A stretch of DNA of 64,000 bases from Dermacentor variabilis (lineage: Eukaryota > Arthropoda > Arachnida > Ixodida > Ixodidae). Under the pieces are notes generated by a model. That model did not search any database, was not told the DNA's origin, and saw nothing but the letters and a program-made list of their open reading frames with translations. The stretch covers positions 43,043,277 to 43,107,276 of the forward strand of contig NC_134569.1 in assembly GCF_050947875.1 (NCBI RefSeq). The letters run 5' to 3'. The number at the start of each line of letters is the position of its first letter. Position 1 is the first letter of the stretch. Position numbers and translations under genes: made by a program. Positions 22,405 to 31,599 of this stretch are shown one piece after another.

Positions 22405-22690
22405 CGTAGCGATGCCGTAGCACCATGTCGTGGCGCTGCGCAAGATCTCGTAGCAACTGGTCGTGGCGCTGCGCAGCACACTGTCGTGGCGCTGCGCAGC
22501 ACACTGTCGTGGCGCTGCCGGTCGGACACAATGACTGTAACGAGAAGATGGTCCCTGCTTTGGCTTCGCCTGTTTCGGGCACAATGACTGGAACGAGATC
22601 CCTGCTTTGGCATCGCCTGTTTCGGGCCCAATAACTGGAATGAGATCCCTGCTTTGGCATCGCCTGTTTCGGGCACAATGACTGGAATGC
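22405..22690. repeat. two tandem-repeat arrays inside the LTR
   Basis: At about 22405-22517, units containing GTCGTGGCGCTGCGCAGCAC recur (period about 23 bp in the best part, diverged upstream). At 22553-22690 a 47-bp unit starting CCCTGCTTTGGC recurs three times (22553, 22600, 22647), with a partial fourth before it. Both lie upstream of the TATA box in element orientation, where LTR enhancers usually sit. The same arrays occur at +6159 in the other LTR. Confidence 0.85.
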
Positions 22691-22839
22691 GAGGGGGATC
22701 CCTAGGCGGTCGCATCGCCGCAGACGCGCCTGGAAACACCTGGCGATGAGTGTTGCGGCGACGACGATCGGGCCAAAATGTCTGCCGCCCCGCCGCAGTT
22801 GGCGCCGGCAAAACCACGTGTCGCAGGCGAATCGTAACA

Positions 22840-23325
22840 GACCGCCCCGCCGGGGAAAGGAGATCCCGATGGACAGGGGACTGCATCCGCTGTCCGGAGG
22901 GATGTCGCTCGATGATGCTCATAACCGAAGTCGGGCGTCCCTTGACGTTTCTTGAGCGCAGCGCACAGAGAAGGCCTCGTTCTCTCGTTCAGGTTCGCAC
23001 GGGACACTGCAAAGTGACTTCGGGAGAGTTCACATTTTTGTTCTCGTTCCCGGCAAGCGTTAGAACTACGCTGAAAACTCAACCGCTCAGTCAGCAAGCA
23101 CGGCACAACCCTCACTAAGCCCTGCCAGGCTCTTTCCCCTTTTTATACCACTGCCTAGTTCCTTACAGTAGTCTAGCATCACTCAGAACGCGTCCACAAA
23201 TTGAAAAATTGCACTAGAAAGCATATCATCACTTTGAAACACTAAACAAAAGCAATATGTTAAAAAAAATCCTGCCTCAGGAAGAAAAACATCAGTAACA
23301 AACAATTTTGAGGCTGATTCCTACG
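22840..23325 (-). other. 3' untranslated interval between pol stop and 3' LTR
   Basis: 486 bp without a supported gene, and no envelope-like frame. Next to the LTR in element orientation the sequence reads GGCGGGGCGGTC, only a short and C-interrupted purine run, so the polypurine tract is atypical or displaced. Confidence 0.55.
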
Positions 23326-26300
23326 TTAGGGGCTTCGACTTAAGCCATCGGCGTTACCGTTGAGACTCCCCTTTTTGTAACGCACCTCAAAGGAATATTG
23401 TTGTAAAGCGAGGCTCCAGCGCAGGAGGCGGCCATTTTTGGGAGAGATGGTCTGCAGCCATTGGAGAGGGCAGTGATCTGTCTCAATGATAAACCTCGAG
23501 CCGGCTAGATAGCATGACAATTTCTGAACGGCCCACACGAGACATGCACACTCTTTCTCGGTGGCGCTATACGCCTGCTCACGACTGGTCAGCTTACGAC
23601 TAGCATACAGGACGGGGTGTTCTACTTCTCCATTTTCCCGTTGGCACAGTACAACGCCCATGCCTCGCTCACTAGCATCGCACTGAACAATGAACTCTTT
23701 TGTATAGTCTGGCGATCGTAGCACAGGCTGGCTTGTTAGGGCACTCTTTAGGGCGCTAAAAGCTCTTTCCTTGGTCTCGTCCCAGACGACTGTTTGAGGC
23801 TCTGTCTTTCTTAGAGCATCCGTCAGGGGAGCCGCGATATCAGAGTACCTAGGGATGTACCTCTGATAGTAGCCGGCGACACCTAAGAACGACCGAATAT
23901 CGGTCTTTGTGCGCGGTTGCGGAAAGTCTCGCACAGCGGCCACTTTTATTTCAGAGGGGCGGCGACGACCCTGACCAATCACGTGACCGAGGTAGACAAC
24001 CTCGGCCTGTGCTAACTGGCACTTAGGAGCCTTTACTGTCAAGCCTGCTTCGCGCAGGCGGGTTAGCACTGCCCGCAAGTGTGTCATATGCTCAGACCAG
24101 GATGCGGAGAATATCGCTACGTCGTCTAGATACGGTAAAGCGAATTCTTGCTGTCCCCGCAACACTTTATCCATGAGGCTTGAAAAACAGTATGGCGCGT
24201 TCTTCAAACCAAAACTCAACACTTTAGGACGGAATGTTCCCATTGGTGAAATGAACGCCGCATACCTACTAGCCTCTTCTGTAAGGGGAACCTGCCAATA
24301 ACCCCTGACAAGATCTAGGGTGGAAATAAACTGAGCGCTACTAACTTTCTCAAGGCGCTCCTCGATGTTAGGGATCGGATAAATTTGATCCTTAGTGATG
24401 GAATTAAGCCTGCGGTAGTCGACGCAAGGACGAGGTTCCTTGCCCGGTACCTCAACTAAAATCAAAGGGGAGGTATAATCACTCTCACCTGCCTCAATAA
24501 CACCGAGCTGTAGCATTTTCTTTACCTCAGCCTCCATAATATCGCTCTGGCGGGGTGACACCCGATACGCCTTGGATCGTACTGGCTCTGTGGAGGTAAG
24601 TTCTATATCATGAGTAAGTACAGAAGTCCTACCAGGCCTCTCAGAGAACAGACCTTGAAACTCTTGTAATAGCTGGTGTAGTTCGGTTTTCTGCTCAGGC
24701 GACAGCGGTGCTTTACTGATAAGGTCACTAATGACTTGACCGGTGTCTTCCCTGTTCGTCACTGAGCCTAGTCCCGGAAGCTCGACCGGAAGCTCTTCAG
24801 GAACGTTTACCATCATGCACACCACTGCTTCCCTTTGTCTATAAGGTTTGAGCAGATTACAGTGGTAAACTTGCTGTGCTTTCCGCTTTCCTGGCAGACT
24901 TACCACGTAGTTAACGTCCGACAGTTTCTGAACAATTCGCGCTGGGCCCTCCCACTGCACGTCTAGTTTGTTGTTTGGCGATGTGCGCAATATCATGACC
25001 TCATCGCCAACCTCAAAACGACGGGCCCTGGCTGTCCGATCATAATAAACCTTGGCCCTCTGCTGGGCCTTTGTCATTGCTTCACCTGACAACTCCTGTG
25101 CCCTTCTTAAGCGTTCGAGGAGCTTAAGCACGTACTCCACCACGACTGGGTCGTCGCCCCTACCTTCCCATGATTCTCGAAGCATGCGAAGCGGAGATCG
25201 AAGCGAGCGACCGTACACCAGTTCAGCTGGCGAAAACCCCGTAGCCGCATGCGGCGCGGTCCTTAAAGCAAACATCACCCCAGGCAGACACAGCTCCCAG
25301 TCAGTTTGATGTTCAAAACACAAGGCTCTCAACACGCGCTTCATGACGGAGTGGAGCTTCTCAACGGAATTCGACTGTGGGTGGTACACTGAGCTGTGTA
25401 ACAGCTTTACCCCACACCTTTCGAGAAAAGTTGTCGTCAAAGCGCTAGTAAACACTGTGCCCTGATCTGATTGGATTTCCGCAGGAAAACCAACTCGCGC
25501 AAATATGGACAGTAGTGCATTAACTATCTCAACTGAGCTGAGTTCTTTAAGCGGCACTGCTTCAGGGAACTTTGTCGCTGGGCAGATCACAGTCAAAATG
25601 TGTCTGTACCCCGTGGCTGTTACCGGCAGAGGTCCCACAGTATCAATAACGAGCCGTCTAAAAGGCTCCGTAATGATAGGTACCAATTTCAACGGCGCCC
25701 TCGATTTGTCCCCTGGTTTGCCCACCCGCTGACAAGTGTCACATGTCCTCACGAAATGGTCTGCGTCCCGAAAACACCCTGGCCAATAGTACTCTTGCAA
25801 GAGACGGTCCTTAGTTTTCTTAACTCCTAGGTGTCCGGACCACGAACCCCCGTGTGACAAGCGCAACAGATCCTGACGATAGCATTGAGGCACGACCAGC
25901 TGATCGAACTCCACTCCTCGGCGGTCTAGATACTTCCGGTACAGGACTCCCCCTCTTTCCACAAAACGCGCAGTTTTCCTGGCGATACCTTCTTTGACAT
26001 TGCAGCGCACGTTTTCCAGGCTGCCATCCTTTTTTTGCTCGGCTATCAAAGCCGACCGGCTGACTTTTAGCAACCTATCAAGTCCGTCTGACGTAGGCGC
26101 GATGAGCAAATCAGTAGATAGCTCTTCTAACTTTCCCGCGTCGGGATTTTCCTCTCCAGTATCTGGCGCCTTCAACGCTACAGACTCAATTTTATTCTGT
26201 TCGGGCGTGCTCTGAATATCAGCTTGCTGCGCCTCTGACCCTTTTTCGTTGTTTGATAACGTCGGCCCCGCAACTACCGCCTTTGCAGCGAGCTCCCGAA

Positions 26301-27834
26301 CCTTCGATCTGGTTAAGGCCTGAACACTAGCTTCACCAAACAAAAGCCCCTTCTCGCGCAGGAGGTGATCGGACCTGTTTGAAAATAGGTACGGGTACTG
26401 GGGTGGCAGCATAGATGACACTGCCGCCTCTGTCTCAAGCGCTCCGAAAGGTCCTTCAATAAGCACCTTTGCTACCGGCAGACACACGCTATGAGCTTCC
26501 ACGGCTTGCTTGATCCACGCGCACTCGCCCGTGAACATATGGGGTTCTACGTAGGAGGGGTGAACTACATCCATCGTAGCTGCGGAATCGCGAAGCACCC
26601 GGCACTCTTTCCCGTTCACGAGGAGGTCTCGCATGTAAGGCTCGAGAAGCTTCATGTTCTCGTCAGTGCTGCCTAATGAAAAAAACACAACTTTTGGTGT
26701 TGTTTCCGGACACTGCGCCGAAAAGTGACCCGGCTTCTGGCACGTATAACAAACGCCCGCTCGCCTCATCTCGAACCGCTTTCTGCGTTCGGCTTCGGCT
26801 GCCGTCTCTTTACGTTTGGTCGGATTGCTTTCACTCGCATCCTCACTACGCGTGTCCCCCTTAAATCTCATGGGCGTGAACCTTGGCCTCTCAGACTTGG
26901 AGCCAAATTCACCCTTTTGACCGTCCTTAGCTCCGCGAGCTCGACGCGTCACAAACTCCTCGGCTAGCTCAGCGGCTCTAGCCACCGTACTCACGTCTGG
27001 CCTATCCAAGACCCAGTATCGCACGTTCTCCGGTAACCGACTATAAAACTGTTCTAGCCCGAAACACTGCAGAACTTTATCGTGGTCACCAAACGCTTTC
27101 TCTTCTTTGAGCCACTCCTGCATGTTCGACATAAGCCTATACGCAAACTCTGTATATGACTCACTTCTGCCTTTCTCATTTTCCCGAAACTTCCGACGGA
27201 ACGCCTCCGCAGACAGCCGGTACTTTTTTAGAAGACTCGATTTCACTGTGTCGAAATCCTCTGCCTCCTCTCTATCCAAGCGAGCGACTACGTCGGCCGC
27301 CTCGCCGGGTAACAAAGTGAGCAAGCGCTGTGGCCACGTTTCCCGAGAGAACCCCTGCTTCTCGCACGTTCGCTCAAAGTTAACCAGGAACAAACCAATG
27401 TCCTCTCCAAGCTTAAACGGCCGCATCAGGTCAGTCATTTTGAACAATACGCGTTCTCCTGCACCGTGTGCCTGACTTCCATTACGAGCGCGTTCCATCT
27501 CTACCTCAAGACGCTTCATTTCCAAAGCGTGTTGACGGTCACGCTCTTGTTGCTCTCGCTCTTTCTGTTCTTTACGTTCACGCTCTTCTTTTTCTTTCTG
27601 TTCTTTACGTTCGCGCTCTTCTTTTTCTTTTTGCTCTTTAAGTTCGCGCTCCTGTCTTTTTGCAGTCTCCCTCTCTTCAATTGTCTCAAGGCATTCCGAC
27701 AGCTCGTCATCCTCAGCCTCTAACTCAAGAATAGCCTTTATCAGTTCTGGTTTTCTGAGTTTGTCCGAGACATCCAGACCCAACTCTCTTGCAAGCTCCA
27801 ACAATTTCGGTTTGCGCAACGACTTCAAATCCAT
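23326..27834 (-). CDS. Gag-Pol polyprotein, 1502 aa, integrase before RT
   Basis: The ATG at 27834 starts MDLKSLRKPKLLELARELGL, a SAP-like DNA-binding segment (residues 1-40). Next come a Lys/Glu/Arg coiled coil (about 52-115), a Gag core (about 130-300) and a CCHC knuckle (C362, C365, H370, C375). A protease-like segment has DSAAT at 416-420 in place of the usual D-T/S-G. Integrase follows: HHCC finger (H661, H668, C698, C701), catalytic D731, D790 and E825, then a GPY/F module (about 961-998). RT spans about 1085-1290 with YLDD at 1235-1238, and RNase H about 1380-1502 with D1386, E1428 and D1453. There is no frameshift between Gag and Pol, so all products must come from one polyprotein. 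It copies element RNA into DNA and integrates it. The odd points are the domain order, the protease motif and the D-E spacing. Confidence 0.95.
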   Translation of the reverse strand: MDLKSLRKPKLLELARELGLDVSDKLRKPELIKAILELEAEDDELSECLETIEERETAKRQERELKEQKEKEERERKEQKEKEERERKEQKEREQQERDRQHALEMKRLEVEMERARNGSQAHGAGERVLFKMTDLMRPFKLGEDIGLFLVNFERTCEKQGFSRETWPQRLLTLLPGEAADVVARLDREEAEDFDTVKSSLLKKYRLSAEAFRRKFRENEKGRSESYTEFAYRLMSNMQEWLKEEKAFGDHDKVLQCFGLEQFYSRLPENVRYWVLDRPDVSTVARAAELAEEFVTRRARGAKDGQKGEFGSKSERPRFTPMRFKGDTRSEDASESNPTKRKETAAEAERRKRFEMRRAGVCYTCQKPGHFSAQCPETTPKVVFFSLGSTDENMKLLEPYMRDLLVNGKECRVLRDSAATMDVVHPSYVEPHMFTGECAWIKQAVEAHSVCLPVAKVLIEGPFGALETEAAVSSMLPPQYPYLFSNRSDHLLREKGLLFGEASVQALTRSKVRELAAKAVVAGPTLSNNEKGSEAQQADIQSTPEQNKIESVALKAPDTGEENPDAGKLEELSTDLLIAPTSDGLDRLLKVSRSALIAEQKKDGSLENVRCNVKEGIARKTARFVERGGVLYRKYLDRRGVEFDQLVVPQCYRQDLLRLSHGGSWSGHLGVKKTKDRLLQEYYWPGCFRDADHFVRTCDTCQRVGKPGDKSRAPLKLVPIITEPFRRLVIDTVGPLPVTATGYRHILTVICPATKFPEAVPLKELSSVEIVNALLSIFARVGFPAEIQSDQGTVFTSALTTTFLERCGVKLLHSSVYHPQSNSVEKLHSVMKRVLRALCFEHQTDWELCLPGVMFALRTAPHAATGFSPAELVYGRSLRSPLRMLRESWEGRGDDPVVVEYVLKLLERLRRAQELSGEAMTKAQQRAKVYYDRTARARRFEVGDEVMILRTSPNNKLDVQWEGPARIVQKLSDVNYVVSLPGKRKAQQVYHCNLLKPYRQREAVVCMMVNVPEELPVELPGLGSVTNREDTGQVISDLISKAPLSPEQKTELHQLLQEFQGLFSERPGRTSVLTHDIELTSTEPVRSKAYRVSPRQSDIMEAEVKKMLQLGVIEAGESDYTSPLILVEVPGKEPRPCVDYRRLNSITKDQIYPIPNIEERLEKVSSAQFISTLDLVRGYWQVPLTEEASRYAAFISPMGTFRPKVLSFGLKNAPYCFSSLMDKVLRGQQEFALPYLDDVAIFSASWSEHMTHLRAVLTRLREAGLTVKAPKCQLAQAEVVYLGHVIGQGRRRPSEIKVAAVRDFPQPRTKTDIRSFLGVAGYYQRYIPRYSDIAAPLTDALRKTEPQTVVWDETKERAFSALKSALTSQPVLRSPDYTKEFIVQCDASERGMGVVLCQRENGEVEHPVLYASRKLTSREQAYSATEKECACLVWAVQKLSCYLAGSRFIIETDHCPLQWLQTISPKNGRLLRWSLALQQYSFEVRYKKGSLNGNADGLSRSP

Positions 27835-28187
27835 GGCTGCTCTGAATGCTGCTTTCTCTACTGCTTACTATTGTCTTGCCGCAACTAACCCGGCAGCAAC
27901 GACAACCACAATTACCAGCTCTGTTTCTAACACTAACAAAAGCCTGGCAAAGCTCAGAAGAAGAAAGTCCCGCACTCACCAAACCTCGCAGGCAGGAATT
28001 CCGCGCAGTCGTTCCGCTGCAGGCAACCAGTCGTCACACAGGGCTCGTTGCACTGCTCCCGGATCGTCGTTGAGCTGCTCAGCATACTGTCAACTGCATC
28101 TCTTTGCTGCTGGCCTCCGTTGTCGTGATCTCGCCGCTGGCAGACAGTTGTTTGAAGTCGTAGGCGATCTCACCGCTGGCAACCAGA
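27835..28187 (-). other. 5' leader of the LTR retrotransposon
   Basis: 353 bp between the 5' LTR and the Gag-Pol start codon, in element orientation. It includes the primer-binding-site candidate and a 39-bp-period duplication at 28127-28194. No upstream ORF is supported. Confidence 0.6.
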
Positions 28188-28194
28188 TGTTTGG
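28127..28194. repeat. 39-bp-period duplication spanning the PBS and LTR edge
   Basis: GATCTCGCCGCTGGCA (28127) and GATCTCACCGCTGGCA (28166) head two units 39 bp apart. Both continue to a TGTTTG-like motif, which in the second unit is the LTR edge at 28188. The primer site and LTR boundary thus have a degenerate twin just inside the element. Confidence 0.75.
28169..28185 (-). other. primer-binding-site candidate
   Basis: On the minus strand, two bases after the 5' LTR, the sequence reads TGGTTGCCAGCGGTGAG. It starts with TGG, complementary to a tRNA CCA end, and would pair with CTCACCGCTGGCAACCA. The CTCACC part looks like the end of a tRNA T-arm. I cannot name the tRNA. Confidence 0.6.
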
Positions 28195-28998
28195 ATCCGA
28201 CTGCTGGTACGATCTGTTGGGAACTCGGCGCTGACGCCCGTGGTTGTACCTGGGTCGCAAGCCCCAAGGGTAGCGTTGGCCTGGCGGCCTGGGGTACAAC
28301 TCGAAGCATCCGAAGGTCCCGGCAAAGCATGAGTCGACTGGTAACAACGAAACAACTTGTTTATTTTAACATCGCAAAGAGTTGGCGGTCAGGTTTGACC
28401 GAAGTAGAGAGACGGGAGAGCACTTCACTCAACGGAAGAAATCGGAGCCCTCCTCTGGCGTCCGGGGGCAGCTGTTTTTATACTCTCGCAGTTGAGGGCA
28501 AGAAGGAACCCCTCAAAAGACGAGCACGTGAATGTACAATGGGCTAATGGTGACGCACACTGTCGTAGCGATGCCGTAGCACCATGTCGTGGCGCTGCGC
28601 AAGATCTCGTAGCAACTGGTCGTGGCGCTGCGCAGCACACTGTCGTGGCGCTGCGCAGCACACTGTCGTGGCGCTGCCGGTCGGACACAATGACTGTAAC
28701 GAGAAGATGGTCCCTGCTTTGGCTTCGCCTGTTTCGGGCACAATGACTGGAACGAGATCCCTGCTTTGGCATCGCCTGTTTCGGGCCCAATAACTGGAAT
28801 GAGATCCCTGCTTTGGCATCGCCTGTTTCGGGCACAATGACTGGAATGCGAGGGGGATCCCTAGGCGGTCGCATCGCCGCAGACGCGCCTGGAAACACCT
28901 GGCGATGAGTGTTGCGGCGACGACGATCGGGCCAAAATGTCTGCCGCCCCGCCGCAGTTGGCGCCGGCAAAACCACGTGTCGCAGGCGAATCGTAACA
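28188..28998 (-). repeat. 5' LTR, 811 bp
   Basis: Counterpart of 22029-22839 with the same length and, by eye, the same sequence. In element orientation it supplies the promoter (TATAAAAA at 28475-28482) and the start of the R region. Confidence 0.94.
28475..28482 (-). promoter_or_regulatory. TATA box of the 5' LTR promoter
   Basis: TATAAAAA on the minus strand inside the 5' LTR. It lies upstream of AATAAA (28360-28365) and downstream of the tandem-repeat arrays, as expected for the element promoter. Start of transcription would be near 28450. Confidence 0.65.
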
Positions 28999-29002
28999 GC
29001 GT
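28999..29002. repeat. target-site duplication GCGT (right copy)
   Basis: Matches 22025-22028 and directly follows the CA end of the LTR. Confidence 0.8.
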
Positions 29003-30089
29003 ACTCTAAATCACAGTCAATGAACAGTTTCATTTTAGAACTTTGAATTACAGCTATATATAAATATGGATGTCGCTGCAAAGACGTCAAACCGCAGACC
29101 TCGAGCTCTTCGGTCGCCGAAGGAGACGTGGCGATAATGTCATCGATCTGATCGTATAGGTGTTTACCGCACAGAAAAGATAACCACCCAGTAAAGGACG
29201 AGTTTAGACAGAGCTATGGCTCATAAAATTCAAAAGTGTTCGCCGCACTTTCAAATGCAGGCAAAAAAAGAAAAGATAATAAAACTGAGAACTTCACAAG
29301 CGATCACGGGGCAGTTTTCTTTTTTTGTTCTTTCTCTAGAGTTCCAGTATAAAACATCAGACGAAGCATGGAACGGCATTGATTTTCTTTTAGCTTCTAT
29401 GTATTGCTCATTCCAAACGCCCGGGCTGTCACGGAAGGCAACGATCGAGCCTTTTCCTGCAACTCTGCGACCAGCGGGAGGCTTTAGATTTATGTCCGCA
29501 GCTGGGCTCGGTGCGTCGCAAAGGCGCTAAAGAGGATTTAAGAGAAACGGATATTGAAATATTTAGCTCGGAGATCGAACCTAAATGGCAGGCCCATCTC
29601 CCCTCGTAGCACAATACGCTGCGGTGGGGAGGCCGCGCAGGGAAAACGAACTTAGCAGCTATATGACCTTCCGTTCACCCGGCACCTCAGGTTCGCCAAG
29701 TGGTGCACGTATTATCCCGCGCTCCTTTACCAACGCGTCGATGTGCCCTCTTCGCCACGCTTATATCGTGTAAACAGAACGTAAATCAGCTGTAGACGAC
29801 AAAATCAGCGGGAAAGCGCATTTAGAAGATAAATTTTGCTCTCACTGGCTCTCTCTGGCTGGGCGGCTGTATAATACATTTGCTGATGTACACACATGTT
29901 GCCATCATCACAAAGTGTGCGTGGCACAGAATGGCACAAGCGGTAACGTCAGCGCCGGTGGCGACCTCTTGTGACGCTGCATTCGGACAGAGCGCGCAGA
30001 CGTCTTAGAAAATTAGAATGTGTTTTTTCCCAATTCGGTAAAGGCATTGCGCATGTCGCTATAAGAGACTGTGATCTCCTTGGCCTGCG
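29003..30089. other. unassigned stretch
   Basis: No gene recognised. Short frames only. The sequence from 29003 is the original neighbour of 22024, so the two flanks joined together give the pre-insertion locus. Confidence 0.4.
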
Positions 30090-30330
30090 GTGTACGACGC
30101 TTGTCGAATGTTTGCACCCCACTGATTGTGCGCCTAAACGTGATCAGGCTCATCGCGCTCTACTTACTTTTCTAGAGTTAACTAACTTAGGTTCACGATA
30201 GTAGCGTCGAAACCATTCTATTCAAGATTATGTAGTAGCGTGATCTTCAGTGACCGGCCCTACTCTGTATGATCGGTACTGTGTTCTACTTTATTCTTTA
30301 GATTTGTCCTGTTGCTCTTTTTTTCTTCGT
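30090..30330 (+). mobile_element. LINE 3'-end fragment (plus strand)
   Basis: Plus-strand copy of the family seen inverted at 8097-8510. It shares GCGGTGTACGACGCTTGTCG, CAGGCTCATCGCGC, AACTAACTTAGGTTCACG, TCAGTGACCGGCCCTACT and TTTAGATTTGTCC. It is interrupted near 30330 by unrelated sequence, so its tail is lost. No coding domain is included. Confidence 0.65.
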
Positions 30331-31599
30331 CCATGATAACATGGACGAAATGTGGCCACCTCATCATCACAATTCCATTGCAGCTCCCTGTGATGTCATA
30401 GACTCACGGGGTCTCGCTGATGCTCGTTAATTGTTAACAAAACCATTGCTTACGAAAACAAAAATATTTTTTTTTAGGTCTCACCTTGCTTTTTTTCTTA
30501 CTTAAAGTGAGAAAGCAGAAAAATTCGCCTAGTAACTACTCAAATATTGTGAAATGCATGACTTCAAGAATATTACGCCATCACCGCATATGTTTAGAAG
30601 CTGAGCAATAAATGCGCGGCGTATAATTCTGGGCCTGTAGTCACGAAACGTCTCTTATGCAAGCGCGGTCCGATTATCGGCTGCAGCTGCAACGAAGTGT
30701 GTCGTTATCACAATTAACGCCATAATGAGTGGCTGACGCCCGAATACCGGCCAATGAACAAATTACCTTACACGCATGAGAACGTTTTTACATGCAGGCT
30801 CCGGAGTGGTTTCTTATAACAAACCTTGCTTGTCAATTCTACTCATTTTTTATCTCGCATGCCCCAGACTGACAGATCACGGTAACAGCGGGGGCATGAC
30901 TTTTGCGCGAGTCAATGACGAGTGTCAAAAGGAATGGAAAATTGTAAGAGTCGTTAGAAAATGCATGCCTCTGATTTTTAGTCCCTGCGTTGCTTTCTCT
31001 AGTTGTTCTCTATCCCAGGTGTATAGTCAGTCGCAACCCTGTCGTCAATAAAAATGAATCCTATTGGGCCTTATTTTAAACTGATCCATCTCATTTATCA
31101 TCATTTAATTCTTACCAGCCGATGTGGCGAGTGGCTGATCCCGACGCCAACGGTGGCCCGGCGACCTCATCGGAGCGAATGACCAAGGACGGCGAATAGA
31201 ATATGTAACAGGAAGTGAAGTAGATGGTAACAATATTACAGCCCCCGGCCTGCTTCTTTCTTTTTTATTGGCGTCATATAGAAAATGGCGGACGAATATG
31301 GTGCCGCCTATGCTCTTTGTCTCTTAAACAGGTGGTATAGTAGTGCAGCTACATTTATACTTTTGCAAGCTTTCCACACACCTTTGAAGATATTTTGTTG
31401 TTTGCATTGCTGTGCTTTGGAAGTTTATTTGTAATGGGGCGGTGTTATTGTTTTGTTATGTGATAACGTCGTTGTGTGTCATTAACTGTATCTTTTTTCG
31501 CTTTGATGTAATGTTCTCCAACTCTAAGTCGTCGCCTTCTGTCGGAGAAACACTGAGTGTGTTCACTCGTACCTATAGGAAAGCCATAACGGTTAAGCA
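30331..31599. other. unassigned stretch
   Basis: No gene recognised. GTCCATGATAACATGGACGA at about 30330 forms a small hairpin. The rest has short frames only. Confidence 0.4.

Larger units (their letters stand above)
22029..22839 (-). repeat. 3' LTR, 811 bp
   Basis: In element orientation it begins TGTTACGATTCGCC and ends GGATCCAAACA. I see no difference from the copy at 28188-28998, and the chance frames inside both copies translate identically. It holds a TATA box, a polyadenylation signal and two tandem-repeat arrays. Confidence 0.94.
22029..28998 (-). mobile_element. complete LTR retrotransposon, Ty3/gypsy-like with Gmr1-type order
   Basis: The element is 6970 bp and transcribed from the minus strand. 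It has two 811-bp LTRs with TG...CA ends, a 4-bp GCGT duplication, a primer-binding-site candidate next to the 5' LTR, and one ORF of 1502 codons. Domain order is Gag, protease-like, integrase, RT, RNase H. Typical Ty3/gypsy elements place integrase last; integrase before RT is the Ty1/copia order and also defines the Gmr1 group. No envelope gene is present. The LTRs look identical and the ORF has no break, so insertion is recent and the copy may be competent. Confidence 0.93.

Noticed and set aside
22032..22922. 118-, 218- and 97-codon frames inside the LTRs
   Set aside because: They lie wholly or mostly in LTR sequence and recur in both LTR copies. Repetitive peptide content reflects the tandem arrays.
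22840..23325. A possible envelope gene between pol and the 3' LTR
   Set aside because: Only 486 bp, no frame with signal peptide, membrane segment or Cys pattern.
23326..27834. Integrase-before-RT explained as one retroelement inserted into another
   Set aside because: All domains share one uninterrupted frame between one pair of LTRs, with no internal LTR or target duplication.
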